Positions 36,001 to 47,603 of a DNA stretch of 64,000 bases are shown here, piece after piece. Positions within the stretch are counted from its first letter, which is position 1; the number at the start of each line of letters is the position of its first letter. The notes under the pieces are model-generated. The model was not told the DNA's origin, did no database searches, and worked only from the letters and a program-made list of their open reading frames with translations. Both the position numbers and the translations under genes were made by a program. The DNA comes from Liriodendron chinense (lineage: Eukaryota; Streptophyta; Magnoliopsida; Magnoliales; Magnoliaceae): contig ML058505.1 in the NCBI GenBank assembly GCA_003013855.2, positions 4,271,331-4,335,330 of the forward strand, given 5' to 3'.

Positions 36001-36200
36001 CGCATTTGCAACTAACAACATGTTTACCAGTAGGTAGATTGGTTAGCTCCCAAGTGTCCAATGAAAAGCAACCATCTCTTCACTACCGACACTCCTTATG
36101 TAACAGTGCTTTCTGGTATGACTTGATAATAGAGTGAGAGGACAAGGAAGAGTGAGTTAATTGTACTCGTTTCCCAGGTAATTTACCTCTAAGTCAGTGT
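33058..36200 (-). pseudogene. Older copia RT/RNase H, in pieces
   Basis: The RNase H end (28003-28047) continues at 33058-33695. RT continues at 35067-35617 (CSFVQSHADHSIFVWKK, LIVLVVSVDDIVV) and 35896-36061 (WELTNLPTGKHVVSCKCVYTIKFHVD..GIDYNET). The gaps are an LTR-like insertion at 33696-35066 and a roughly 280-bp insertion at 35618-35895. The catalytic string is SVDD rather than YVDD. Stops occur throughout. No gag or integrase remains to the right; similarity ends near 36200. Confidence 0.75.
33696..35066 (+). repeat. Probable solo LTR inside the older copia
   Basis: 1371 bp from TGTATTAACTG to CAACCCTACA, flanked by GTTGG (33691-33695) and CTTGG (35067-35071), one mismatch. The 3' part (GAGGACAATCTCGGTCTTTACC, shortened, then ATTACTACATTGCA) resembles the ends of Ty3-type Athila/Tat LTRs. 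GACCGGTCGG palindromes lie at 33975-34125. RT similarity of the older copia resumes right after it. The class is inferred from style. Confidence 0.55.
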
Positions 36201-36675
36201 AAAGAGAAATTTAGTAATGAATGAAGAATTTGGTTGTGGGCAGAGTAGTCTTGCCCTAGAAGAAGGAAAAGGCACGGCTCTACAGATGGCTGGACCCATG
36301 CATCTATTTTTTATGAAGGGGCAGACACCCTAGATAGAACTCCCATTGAAAGTAAATTAAAGTTTGTGACTAATTAATTCAATCAACAGGATCAATAACA
36401 AGGTACCCCATCGTTGCCTTTTCAACTATTACCTTTGTCTATAATCATGCTTGCGTAACGCCACATCCATTCATATGGATATAGGAAAAAATGTTCATCT
36501 TGCAGTTCTCTTTTTTGTCCATAAGGTAGATTTTGGTTGACTTCCTTTTGATTGGAATAGGCTTTGTTCTTAAATTCTCATTCTATTTCTTCTGTCCTTC
36601 ACCCACACTTAAATTAATTTTTTTTTTTTAAATCACCTTGAAACAAAGGAAAATAATTTCTTATGCTGTTTGTAG
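36201..36675. other. Spacer before the Plus-3 gene
   Basis: No element recognised. Ends with a T-rich stretch and TGTTTGTAG at 36669-36675, a plausible splice acceptor. So an upstream, possibly non-coding, exon of the next gene may exist but cannot be located. Confidence 0.5.
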
Positions 36676-37230
36676 GTGTAGGATCCATGTGCAGTGGCAT
36701 GGAAGGGACAGCTGTGGACTCAATCTACATTTCAGCATATCCTACTGATCAATTTATCCCACAGAAGAATAGCACAGTCGGTGACAATGAGAAATCAATC
36801 GCAGAAGTAGACCCCGCATTGGATTCTGCTAGCCCTTGCACTCAGAAGGGATTAAGTAAAGATTTGGGTGCAGGTGCAAATGCAGGTATAAGGACAGAAA
36901 TAACATTCGTAACCAACAATCCCCTTTCTGAACTGGTGTGGTCCCCACATAAGGGTTTGAGTCTTAAATGTGCTGATTTTAGCCTAGCCGAGAAGAGGTC
37001 CTCTCTTTTGTGGAGTACAGAATCAGGCAATATGATAGTTTCTCCGCCACAAAGCCTTAAAGCCAATGAGAGTGATGAAGCTGGAACTGAGGCTGAAGGA
37101 AATGTGAGCTCAATGCGACTGGCACCCAATCCAAATAATGAAATTTCTGATAAAGGAACCTCAGTCCCGTCTCCTACAACCATTGCCGGCATCACGACAC
37201 TCTGCCAGATAGGCCGTGGACAAAATTCGA
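36676..37230 (+). CDS. Plus-3 gene, first recognised exon
   Basis: Encodes the conserved block GAGANAG...PLSELVWSPHKGLSLKCADFSLAE..SLLW..SPPQSL. The donor GTGAGT is at 37231. The exon ends one base into a codon (A|GT, serine across the junction). An in-frame ATG exists at 36663, but TGTTTGTAG just before 36676 looks like an acceptor. Confidence 0.75.
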
Positions 37231-40200
37231 GTGAGTAGTAATTCATTTTTCTTTTTGTATGTATTAGGTTACTGACGCAATTAAAACTAGGATGGCAAAT
37301 GGGTCGGGGTGGCTGAGCAAATCAAGATGTTGAATAGACCCTGGCCTGAACCAACCTGGGCCGAGCCTGTTTGCAACCCTAATTAAATTGCATACTGTTG
37401 AATGTGACCACTGATCAGTTTTTTATTGGAGAGACAAATCTCTCTCTGTTTGAGGGAGGTATATGATCTTTGTCTCTATATTTCTGGCAAGTGACTGGCA
37501 AGTGATTTGGTGACTAGGCTGATGCTCTATGGGCCTTGTCATATATGGGCCCTTTCCCCAAAAATCTCAAAGATTTGGACAATCCTATCAGTTGCCTGTA
37601 AATAGACAGTTAAGAAAAAGAGTACAGAGACAGTCCACATTCAATGGAACAAAAAAGAAAAAAAAGAAGAAGCTAAAGAGTGGACGGGTAGGATCTTCCA
37701 AGCTGGGAGACATAGGGGCATTCCCATCGACGTTGGGACCCCTCAGATCCGCTGAACTGGGTCACTCAACTGCAGGCCCCACTTTTAGGAACTTAGGTCC
37801 CAAGGTTACTATGCATATTCTAGTGCAGTGTATTTTTTATTTCATTTTCTTTTCCTAAGACCATTTTCCTTGTGAGAAAAATCAAAAGATACGAGATATC
37901 AACCATAAGAATCTCTTGTACTAGTAGGATCATGTGGAGACATGGAACCATTGACCATGACCATGAAAGTATCGGGTTTAGATGTTAATCACATGGAGAA
38001 CGATCAATCAGCAAAGACAAAGATGGATACATGTTGTCTGAGAGAGGCCCAAACAATTTCTGATGTTTGCAAAGACAGGACAGAGACAGCCGCAACTTTC
38101 CCTGACAAGGCCTCTAGTCCAGGCAAGCGCATGACTACAAACTTAATCATATGTGAGAGCTGCTTATTGCACAGATTTTTGCACATGTTTTTGCACGCAT
38201 CTCGAAGAGGAGACATTGAAGAAATGTGCAAGATCCAGGTCCCTCATTTGGCAAGCCACCCCTTACATTGCATGTGGTCCAAAAAAAAGTCCTCTCTGTT
38301 GATCCTCAGCTCTCAGGAGCCCAAAAAATGGGGCTGGTCATTTTTTCCTCAAACAATCGCTTGGCATCTTCCAAACCTCTTGATTTTTGGGCCATGGCCC
38401 ATTATGGTGTAGCGAGCCAGATGACTTGTCAGGATCATATGGGATGTGAATTGCTTGTGACCAGGGGTTACAGGGGATTCCTGCAACCCCTGATGTGCCC
38501 AATGAAAAATTGTACCGTGTGCCTGTCAAATGTAGGGACCATAGTGAAAAGCAAAGATTCTAGTGTGAAATGGCAATTTTGCCCTTTTCCATTATGGGGC
38601 CTCGCATTTGAGAGGCATACACAATGCTTTTTCTTTGGGCCACATCAGGGGTTACAGGAATCCCTTGTAACCCCTGCTTACAGGTAATTCATGTCCAATC
38701 ACAAGCATTCTGTAGCATGTCCCACAGGAACTTGTGTAGAGATGGCATGTGCAAAAGGTAGTGTACAATCAGCATTCCTCTTTAGAGTTTCCATGTCACC
38801 GATATCTAACAAAAGTTTGGGGTATTCTTGCAGGTCCATACAACGGCAGAAGTGCTGATTTTTTGCAATTTAAACCAAAAGAACCCGATCCTGATTTAGC
38901 ACCAATAGAATTCAAGCATGGAGATAGCAACGAAGGAGCAAGCTGTGACCATTTTGAGGAAAGCAGAGACATTGTCAGTGGGAATATTCGGTGTGTGGGG
39001 CCAACAGATATATTGTGTTCCGAAGTTTCTACACTTAAACAACATAATATCCCCAAAAGTCCGGCACCAATTTCAGAGAGAAAACATGCTGACTCAATTC
39101 TAGCTGCCAAAGAAAACAACGAAATGGAACAAAGACTCCTGAAGTTGATTAATCTTTCTTCCGTGGAAAGGCCTGAGTCGACTGCCGAAAATGATGTACA
39201 ACCTTCAAAGGACAGCTGCAGAAGATGGAAGTGCATTTGCTGAGGTTGGCATGATTGTAATTGCATCCCAGCCAGAGGACAAAGGTAAAAGTTGCATAGA
39301 TCAGAATCAATGGGTACCTCCGATGTACAACGAAGTTACTCCAGTTGAAGCTGCCCCGTGTAGCAGTGGAATCCTCCCCGATCGAAGAAAAGGTAAAGAA
39401 AAGGCTCTTTCTGATGTGGAAGTTGATCGGGCTGTTTCAAAGGAAGAGGATGACAGCCATGAGAGTGTCGAAAGCAGGAATAGTGGAGGGTTGTTTTCCA
39501 CAGGAAAGAGGGCATGGTGCTTTGAACAACAGCTGCTTATCAGAAGTAAAAAGATGAAGAAACAATGCCAAGAAACTCCATGTTCGGCGTCTTTCTTTGG
39601 ACAAGATAGCTCTTTCATGAAGTACATATCTAACATGATGAAGGGGTCTCCTAAGTTTGATCCGGACGACATGCCTTCTTTGGCAATTACCGGAAAACCA
39701 ACTCATAACAGAAGCAGAATTCATGATTCGCTTGTCATTTCTCACAACAGAAATCAAGATCCCAGTTCCAGACCTATGGGTTTCCAAAGCATCTTTCAGG
39801 CCTTGTATTGTCCGCCCTTGAGGGTAGAAGGCAAGAAAACCAGTAGTTTGGATCCTCAAATAGACGCGGAAGGTCCAAAAGAACTTGAGGTGGCCCACAA
39901 GATCCTGTGTGATGGTGGCAGCATGCATATGTCCTTGGATGGGGAGAAGAACGTTAAATTGCTTGAACTAATCCCAATATCAAACCTGGGTGTCTGTCAA
40001 GTTGGAGAATGTCCTTCGACTCGACCCAACGTTCCTTCCACCACTAGTACTGGTGTTGAGGAAAAACCCACAAGTGAATTTGGGGAGAACCGCCATTCAT
40101 GCAACGTAGCACGTGCCATTGAGTTGGGAGGAGGACACACTTATGGTTCATCTTTCCAGAATGATTCCATCTCTCGACCTGAATGTAAGGAGGCCAGTAG

Positions 40201-43200
40201 ACATGATTCTGCTGATCGAAACAAGTCTTCGAACTTGGTGACCAACAGAATCAATCTGCTCGAGAGCCTTTGGATAACTCGCTTTTCTCCGAAAGTTTCT
40301 GCACCTGTTTTAAACTCAGTTCAATGCAATCCCGATATGGCGGCAGCTATCGAGGTATCTACTGATTGTAATAGGTTTCTTCCTCATTCTCAGAATATTG
40401 TCCTTACTGTCAAGGGGCCAAACGATGTAGAGGATGGTCACGAGCCTTCCACCAAAGAAGAAACGAACGCTGGAAGCAGAAATTTACAGAACTATTCAGC
40501 AGGCCCCTCTGTCTCATGTGGCTCAAAAAGGACAATGGTACATACTGATCAGAAGTTCAAATCTAAATTAAGTCCGATCCTACCTTCCGAAAGATTCAAA
40601 AATTCGGAGGCGATGGCTTCCGTTTTTGCAAGGAGGTTGGATGCCCTCAAGCATATCATACCTTCAAAAGCTACAGATACTGAGAGCCGTGTGGCCACAT
40701 TGTGTTTCTTTTGTGGGGTCAGGGGTCATACCTTAAGGGACTGCTCAGACGTGCTTGAATCTGAGCTTGACGATCTTCTGAAAAATATAAATTTATATGA
40801 TGGAGCAGAAGAATCATGTTGCTTATGCATTCGCTGCTTGCAGCTCAATCATTGGGCTGTCGCATGCCCATATGCATCCTCGAGAAAACAAACCAATCCA
40901 GATGGTAATGCCTCTTTGGACAGCAAACGCCAACCGCTCATTGCATTTACAAATTGTCACCGCAAAAGTTCGAGAGAGGTGAACGAATATATGGTTCGTA
41001 CAGATGCCCACAACAAGCTAACCCAAACTAGGATCCTAAATGGAAGCATTTCGGATTTGAAGCCAGCCAAGAAGGATATTATAGGAAAACATTGTTATGG
41101 TGGAAAAATGGAGGGGAAGAATGCCTCTAGAGAATTTATACTGAACAGGAAGCATGCTTCTTTGAGTTCCGAGAAGAATGGGTTGAAGGAAAATCAAATC
41201 ACCCCCTCCAACTACGTGAACAGGCAAATCTCAGATGTACCAAGAGGAATCTTTGAAGTGGTAAGGCAGCTTCGTTTGTCGCGGTCGGATATTCTCAAGT
41301 AAGAGCATATTTCGTTAGCATTATGCTTTCCTTCTTTTTAGAACTTAAACATTCAGCTAATGGATGGATAGTCCACTGCACAGAGATTTAATTAGGGCTG
41401 CAACTTGAGTTCAGGTCAACCAAAACCTGATTGACCAAACCTGAGTGTGGGTCGGGGTGGGTTGCCAAGGATCCCGGGTTGGGTCCAGGTTGGAAAACAC
41501 CAACCCAATTTGAATTTGGGTTGGGTTAGGGTTGAGCAGATTCGGGTCAGGGTCGGGTTAGGTTGGTTGGGAATAATCACATGTATTTGGGTCAGGTTGG
41601 GTCAAGTATAGAGGACTTTTTGGGCTGGCTTCTGGTTGGGCACCTCGGGTTGGAATTCAGGTCGGATCAGGTTGCAGGTTGGGTCCTCTTGAGGTCGGGT
41701 GCAGCTCAGGTTGACACTCGACCAAACCCAACCCTGCCCAAGTTTCACCTCTGGATTTAATTAGTTGATTCTTTTGGAAGAAATTACAACTTGATTGGTT
41801 CTGCTTTAACTGATTAATAAATGCAATTCAATTCTCTTGTGCATATGAATGTACTATCCAATTGGACTATAATTATGTGGAAATATAACTAAATTGCAGT
41901 TTCATTCCTAAGCACTCATATTGGAGTTATAGCCTGACTCCATTGCCTTCAAGTTTGACTTTTAATAAAAGCAACTGCCATTTCAGTTTACTTCCTCACT
42001 GTGAATGTTGGACATTAGAAAATATCACTAGTTTTTCTAATGCCTTCTTGATTAAACTGAGAGTCTGAAGTTCTTGCACTTATGCATCAAAATGGTGCCT
42101 AAATGTTTTTCAAATTGATGAATACCTTAAGTGTAGACACTTTCTTGCCCACCACAATCCATTTCTACCATTATAAAAATTGTGATGCTCTTTGGACGAG
42201 CATTATCTGTGGAGCTTCCATCCATTTATGATAATTTTGGAATACAGCCTCGTTTGTTTTATTTGTTCATATTTCATTAAGACTTTTTTTTTTCCATTGA
42301 TGTTGACTTTTTATTCAAAATAGACTCATGTAAATGTTTTGTTATATGGATTGCACAGATGGATGAAATCCCCGGTTCGGAACTTCCCTATTGATGGTTT
42401 TTTCCTTCGGCTACGGCTTGGGAAGTGGGAAGAAGGATTAGGGGGCACCGGTTACCACGTGGCTTGCATTAGTGGTAAAGCTGCACTATCTAGTATGTTA
42501 CCTTTCTAGGCTTTGTTTGAGTGCACTATGGCATTTAATTGCAATAATTAGCTCAATGAACTGGTAATGACCAAATTGTAATTACCTCAAATTGATGACT
42601 AGGTACAAATCATAATCATGATACCTTCAAGTTGGACATGAAATGAATGTTTTTTTTGTAAGGTAATGAAATTTTACTAGAAAGAGCACCAAAAAGACTA
42701 CAGAAACACAACAATGGCAAAAGCCCAATCAAGAAGGAAAAATACACTCATCAAAAGCCTTCAAGCTTGAAGCCCATCCCAAAACATCCAATTTTGCTGT
42801 TCTAAAGAGCTCCACATCTTAGCTTTTTTTTCCCAATCCCACCATCGTGCCACACTAGAAATAAGCCCTCGATGGTCTCTAGCATCAATCACGACACTCC
42901 AAGAGGTTGAAGAATCTCTCCCACACTATTAAAAGAGTAATGGATGACTTAGTGATTTAACGACTCCGTTGCTTTGCATGCACATGATGCAAATATTGGG
43001 GATAACCATCTATTTCTTTTGAAGGTTATGAATTGTAAGCACCTGGTTCTTGGCCACCAAACAACAAAGGCCACTACAATGGTGTGTGACTATAATGCTA
43101 TAGATGTACCACACATAAGGTGTATGACTATAATGCTCGCCCACCAATGATTGGAGAATCATCCTATAGAAGGACTGCACATAAAACCAACCCGACTTTT

Positions 43201-46200
43201 CCTTTATCCACACCATTGCACCTTTCTAACCTGGCGAAGGGCATTAGCCTTGAAGCCATGCCAAAAGCCAAATGAATTCATCAACCTCTTCTTCCAACAA
43301 GTTGCTCTTACATGGAGGTGACCAAACGACTTCCTCACCCGATAAGGAGAAGCATTAAGCAATAGGAATGTTTGCATGCATAATTAACCTTGCTAACCTT
43401 GGAAACTCTTAATCACACTTCCTCCCAAAAATGAACTTCTTCCCATCCCCTACTGAAAAGCTAACCCCCTCCTTAAACTTAATCACCATACTGGCAACTA
43501 GGGCTCTCAATGGAGTGGGTCAGATCCGAGATCCGATTCGCTCCGAATCCGTATAATGCGGACTTGGATCTTAAAATAGGTCCGATTATTTAAATGGACC
43601 GGATTTGGATCTTAAAATAGGTTCGATTACTTGAATGCACCGGATTTGGATTCACAGAAACATTTCCGAGTTCGATTCGAAACCGATCTAGATTTGAGTC
43701 ATTGTCACCTTACTGTATATGTTATATTCATGCTGGCCATCCGTTTTCTAGATTATTTAAGGCCATGTCTCAAAATTGAGACATGCCACTCTTAGGTCGA
43801 CCATATCACAATAAATAGTGGGATTTGCATCATTTTGCTACTAAATTAAATATATTATATTATATATTTTTTTAGATTTGTAATGGGGTGGATTCGGACC
43901 TAGATCCTGACCTGAATCCGATGGTGGCCGTTATAGTCGCCGTTACCGTTATGAAATACCTTGGTCAAGTCATTCACACTCTAAACAAACGAATCATGGC
44001 ACCGCCACACAAATCCTGGCACATTTTCTGGGAAAGGTTTATGCCTTTTTCAGTTGCCATATAAAAATGAGTTCATCTCATTTTAGCTAAACAACAATGG
44101 CGTCTTAGAGATCTTTAGTTATAGAAATTATGGGTCATCAAGATTATTTTTAATCCTTACCAAAATCTCTAAGAGTGCATTTGGTTGCACCAAATATCCC
44201 TAGTACATAATGACTATTTATAAATGGATCGGCTATGGATATCACCTTTTGGATCCGAATCCGTCTACAAATATTTGGACTTGGACCCGGATCCAACTGG
44301 ATCCGATCCAGATTCAACCCATTGAGAACCCTACTGGCAACCGCCTTCCATAGCCCAGAAGCCTTGTATAAGGATGAATCCCTAACCCACCATCCCCTCT
44401 TCTTGACACCGTACTTGCAATGATCTCTCCACAAGATCCCTTCTTTCATATGCCAAATCTTCAACAATGCAAGATTCACAGCCTACTAACCTCCGTATAC
44501 TTGCTCCCCTTTCTCCATAAGGCTTGCACACTCTTCCCACCTCAATAGGTGAAACTTACTTGATCTATGCAGTCCTTAGCCATAAGAAATCCTGCCTCAA
44601 TTTCTTTAGCTGGTTCAGAATAAGCTTTAGGCATCTAAATAGAGATATGAAATAAAGTAGCAAATTTAACATTGTTTCTTTAATGAGTGTAATTCTGCCA
44701 CCTAAAAGAGATGCCTACTCTTCCACATTGGCAATTTTCTTTCAACTTATTCAATAACCTTATCCCACAAATGCTCCACAGGTTTGCTTACACATAGCAA
44801 TAGATCAAGATACAAAGACGGAAAATACCTGGCAATACCCAAAAACCTTTACTAACCTCACCACCAAGGTGTCCCGTAGCGGTATTGGTGGGCATAACAG
44901 GTGCCCACTGTTACCGATACGGATATAGGCCGTATCGGCCGATACGGCCCCCGCATTGCGTAACGGGCCGGACCATTTCCAATACGGATACGGCCGATAC
45001 GTATCCATTTTGGGATACCTTGCTCACCACCTCTCCCTTAGATATATGAACACCCAACATCTCACTTTTTAAGATGTTAGCCTTCAAGCCCAACACCACT
45101 TCAAAGAACTTCACAATCTTCCCCAAATGATCCACTAATTCTTCTTCTGCATCACAAAATATAATAGTGTCATCAGTATACTGGAGATGAGAGATCTAAA
45201 GCTCAGCATTCTCCACCTTGAACTCGCTAACAAGGCCGTTAGTTTGACCTCTATCTGACATCTTGCTGAGAGCTTCTGCAACCAGCACAAACAGAAAAAG
45301 GAGATAGCAGATCCCCTGTTGAAGACCCCACGTAGCCTTTAAGAACCCATTGGGGGACCCATTAATCCACATAGAGAACTTGGCCAACTGGATACATGCT
45401 TGGAAACACCTCCTCTTTGCCCACATCCCATTGCCCCAAAATATAATCAAGGAAGTCCCAATCCACATGGTCGTATGCCTTCTCCTTGTCTAGCTTGTAG
45501 TTGATAGCCCTTTTTACCTTCCTTGTGTAATGAGTCAATACGTTTGCAACTTGAAGGCTACAAACTACTTAATGAAATTAAAGACTAACTAAGATATAGT
45601 GATTTCCAATTTTATACTAATTATTTTGTTAAGAGCACATAAACATTGGTGTACATGAAAGCACTATAAGGAGGTGTTGAGTATACTTTAGAATGGTACC
45701 TCAGAGTACCATACCCTTTTACGTTTGAGATGCATACTGGAGATTATATTTAATTTTAGATTAGGAGTATCTTGGATTGTTGAATGGTTATAAATGAAGC
45801 ATAGAGAGGAGAGGAGACTAACAAGTACTCATCCCTGCCACTCATCTCTTTATCTTCCTCTCAAATAACATGGTAGCAGAGCTGTATATCTGATCCTCTT
45901 CTTACTTTCATCTTTCCCTTTCTTTTCTCTTTATCCACTTTCTTCTTTTCTGTTTCTAAAGTATGCTCAACACCTCCTTATAGTGATTTCATGTACACCA
46001 ACTTATTTCAATTCAATTCATTCAGCCATATTTTATGAAACCAATCCTACGCCTAGCCACACACACACACACAAAAAAAAGCCAAATCTGTAATGACTCG
46101 TCTGAGCCATTTGTGGCCAGCTATACGAAACTTGTTTTACCGATCAATCTATAACAGTAACTGAACTTTAAAATCAAACTTTGGTATTCCTACTTAAGTT

Positions 46201-47135
46201 GTGGGATTGGAATGAATTTGAGGAGACACATTGGATTGCAGTTACTTTTTTTTTTTTTTTTTTTTGCCAGTTTTCCTTATTGTTTCTTTGATGTACAGGG
46301 GCAACCCAGGAAAGTTCATGTGGAACTTGCAGAACTCCCATTTCTGTGGAAATAGGGGGTTTAAAATGCTTAGTTGACTGCCGTTACGTATCTAACCATG
46401 ATTTTGTTGAGGTAAAGTGCTGCTGCCAGTCCACAGCTTTAAATTTCATCTGGCTGATATCCACTACGATATACAGTTTAACCATATCTTTCTATATTTT
46501 ATTTGCTATTCTATCCGTTATGATATTTGAATATTTTTGTCATGGAATGAGATGTCTTTGTATCCTTTTGAGCGTGTGTGTGTTCCCACAAAGACCTGAA
46601 TATTTTTGTTGCAAAATGATGAGCCTTTGTTTCTGTTGAGCATGTGCGGGTGCACACACACCTTGGCCTTTCTCCCAGCAATTTGGGTTGCTTTTAAATA
46701 GTAGATTGGCAGAAGTTTTGCGATGGGCTGCCACTAGCACAATCTCTGTTTTACCTGGGCTGTTGAACTGGCCATGGTAAGGCTTGCATTGACCCGACTT
46801 ACATTCCAGCATGGACTGAACTATTACAAGCACACTCCAAAGCTTGACCATTCATCATGCGGGCCAGAACGTCTGTTTCAGTATCCACACAGACCCACCT
46901 AATGGACACCTCAGATGTGCCACACGCATTCTACTTTGGTGCATGTAGCACCCTCTGTTTCATATGATGCCTTGTACCAATATTTGAAGTGTTCTTCGTA
47001 GCAGTCACCCAACATCTGAATTTACAGGATGAGCTCATGGCGTGGTGGTGCGCGACCTTGAGAGGTGATGACAAACTGCCGTCTGAGGAAGATTTGAAGG
47101 TGAAACTACTAGAGAAAACAAAGTATGGTTTCTAG
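36676..47135 (+). CDS. Zinc-knuckle and Plus-3 domain nuclear protein gene
   Basis: Exons: 36676 (or ATG at 36663)-37230, 38834-41298, 42359-42474, 46299-46411 and 47028-47135. All four introns start GT, end AG, and join in phase (1, 2, 1, 0). The protein has a conserved N-terminal ELVWSPHKGLSLKCAD block, a long disordered middle, two zinc knuckles, and a C-terminal Plus-3 type domain beginning VVRQLRLSRSDILKW and ending KTKYGF-stop. The Plus-3 fold is known from Rtf1, where it contacts nucleic acid and transcription-elongation factors; the role of this plant protein is not known to me, so nuclear nucleic-acid binding is inference. Exon 2 has a frame break between 39191 and 39243 (one extra or two missing bases): either a real lesion or an error. 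The start is uncertain, as an upstream exon is possible. Confidence 0.82.
37288..37381. mobile_element. 94-bp hAT-type MITE candidate
   Basis: The ends TAGGATGGCAAATGGG and, inverted, TAGGGTTGCAAACAGG are flanked by ATTAAAAC and ATTAAATT (6 of 8 match). It lies in the first intron of the Plus-3 gene, 57 bp after the donor. It belongs to the TAGGG-ended group at 41393 and 43499. Confidence 0.6.
38441..38697. repeat. Fold-back element of about 255 bp
   Basis: Terminal inverted repeats of about 54 bp (CAGGGGTTACAGGGGATTCC and its near-complement) enclose a short unique core. The right end is about 136 bp before the acceptor of the large exon. No target duplication is evident. Confidence 0.65.
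38834..41298 (+). CDS. Plus-3 gene, large central exon with a frame break
   Basis: The acceptor is TCTTGCAG at 38826-38833. Frame 1 runs SPYNGRSADFLQF... to a stop at 39241-39243. The rest, from about 39191, is open in the next frame to 41298. Text in both frames looks genuine: ESTAENDVQPSKD before, and AEDGSAFAEV, TGKRAWCFEQQLL after. Two CCHC knuckles are CFFCGVRGHTLRDC (40701-40744) and CIRCLQLNHWAVAC (40826-40867). The donor is GTAAGA at 41299. No GT-AG intron of usable size bridges the break. Confidence 0.8.
41393..41753. mobile_element. 361-bp non-autonomous hAT element
   Basis: The ends TAGGGCTGCAACTTGAG and, inverted, CAGAGGTGAAACTTGGG are flanked by an exact GATTTAAT on both sides (41385-41392 and 41754-41761). 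The interior is rich in GGGTTGGGTC/GGTCAGGTT words. It sits 94 bp inside the second intron of the Plus-3 gene. Confidence 0.82.
42359..42474 (+). CDS. Plus-3 gene exon: core of the Plus-3 domain
   Basis: Acceptor GATTGCACAG, donor GTAAAG. Translates as WMKSPVRNFPIDGFFLRLRL then GKWEEGLGGTGYHVACISG, the first strands of the Plus-3 domain. Confidence 0.85.
43499..44333. mobile_element. 835-bp non-autonomous hAT element
   Basis: TAGGGCTCTCAATGG at the left, the inverse CCATTGAGAACCCTA at the right, and an exact CTGGCAAC on both sides (43491-43498 and 44334-44341). The interior has repeated TCCGAATCC/GGATCCGG words. No transposase. It is inserted in the LINE fragment, so it is younger than that. 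Confidence 0.87.
44865..45022. mobile_element. 158-bp non-autonomous hAT element
   Basis: The ends CAAGGTGTCCC and, inverted, CAAGGTATCCC have exact CTCACCAC flanks (44857-44864 and 45023-45030). The interior is full of GGCCGATACGG and CCGTATCGG words that can pair. It is a second insertion into the same LINE fragment and of a different hAT group. Confidence 0.87.
45646..46001. repeat. Fold-back of LTR-like ends with 47-bp inverted repeats
   Basis: 45646-45692 and 45955-46001 are inverted copies with two mismatches. The left arm reads AAGGAGG then TGTTGAGTATACTTTAGA, like a polypurine tract and LTR start. Near 45870 AATAACATGGTAGCAGAGCT reads like an LTR end plus primer site. So one small LTR with its primer site is followed by an inverted LTR start. 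No target duplication was recognised. Confidence 0.65.
46299..46411 (+). CDS. Plus-3 gene exon: end of the domain
   Basis: Acceptor GATGTACAG, donor GTAAAG. Encodes GATQESSCGTCRTPISVEIG then GLKCLVDCRYVSNHDFVE. It is separated from the previous exon by a 3.8-kb intron filled with mobile elements. Confidence 0.85.
47028..47135 (+). CDS. Plus-3 gene, last exon
   Basis: Acceptor AATTTACAG, phase 0. Encodes DELMAWWCATLRGDDKLPSE, then EDLKVKLLEKTKYGF and a TAG stop at 47133-47135. Confidence 0.87.
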   Translation, partial: DELMAWWCATLRGDDKLPSEEDLKVKLLEKTKYGF

Positions 47136-47459
47136 ACTCGAATGACTCTCGTAGGTGGTTCATTCTTTTTTTAATGTCCAATCTACAGTTGTTTTTGATG
47201 TCCATTTGAAATGCAATGCAGGTTTGTTGTAAGGTAATAGATAGCTGTATTGTAAATTATTTTTGATGAATGTAAATAGAGTTTTGGATTGCTGTAGCAT
47301 GCATGAGCTATACCGACAGGTGATTATGTAATCAAGGACCCTTGAATAATCGTAAGAAAAATTCAGACATGGGATCTGCAATTTTTTTTCTTCGAATTGG
47401 GATTTTTTTTTCCATTGTGTACAAGATTGATTTGGTTTACAAATAGTTCTCAGAAAGCT
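47136..47459. other. 3' flank of the Plus-3 gene
   Basis: AT-rich and non-coding, presumably the 3' UTR and terminator region. No element ends recognised. A specific poly(A) site cannot be assigned. Confidence 0.5.
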
Positions 47460-47603
47460 GCATTGGTTGTGTTTGGATGTCCAATTGAATTGAATTGGGA
47501 TGAAGTGGAAATGACCAAAGTGAGGATTTTTGCATTGGGTGTGTTTTGATGTCCAATTGAATTGAATCGGGATGAAGTGGAAATGACCAAAATGAGGATT
47601 TAT
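47460..47603. repeat. 72-bp tandem duplication
   Basis: Two adjoining 72-bp copies (47460-47531, 47532-47603) differ at only a few bases and begin GCATTGG(T/G)TGTGTTT. It is a local duplication downstream of the Plus-3 gene. Each copy contains the words TGTTTGGATG and CAATTGAATTGAAT. Confidence 0.85.

Larger units (their letters stand above)
42652..45560 (-). pseudogene. 5'-truncated L1-type LINE in the third intron
   Basis: The minus strand encodes RT and C-terminal pieces: GSPNGFLKATWGLQQG, LLFLFVLVAEALSKM near 45260, FFEVVLGLKANILKSEMLGV near 45070 and WRDHCKYGVKKRGWWVRDSS near 44400. The 3' end carries a short A run (T8 at 42652-42659). It is interrupted by two hAT elements (43499 and 44865) and has many stops. 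The endonuclease and ORF1 are missing. Confidence 0.8.

Noticed and set aside
39163..39221. A 59-bp intron to explain the frame break in the Plus-3 exon
   Set aside because: The GT and AG exist, but the join lands in the wrong frame, and 59 bp is very short for a plant intron.
39307..39928. Two minus-strand open frames of 121 and 163 residues
   Set aside because: Antisense shadows of the long Plus-3 exon.
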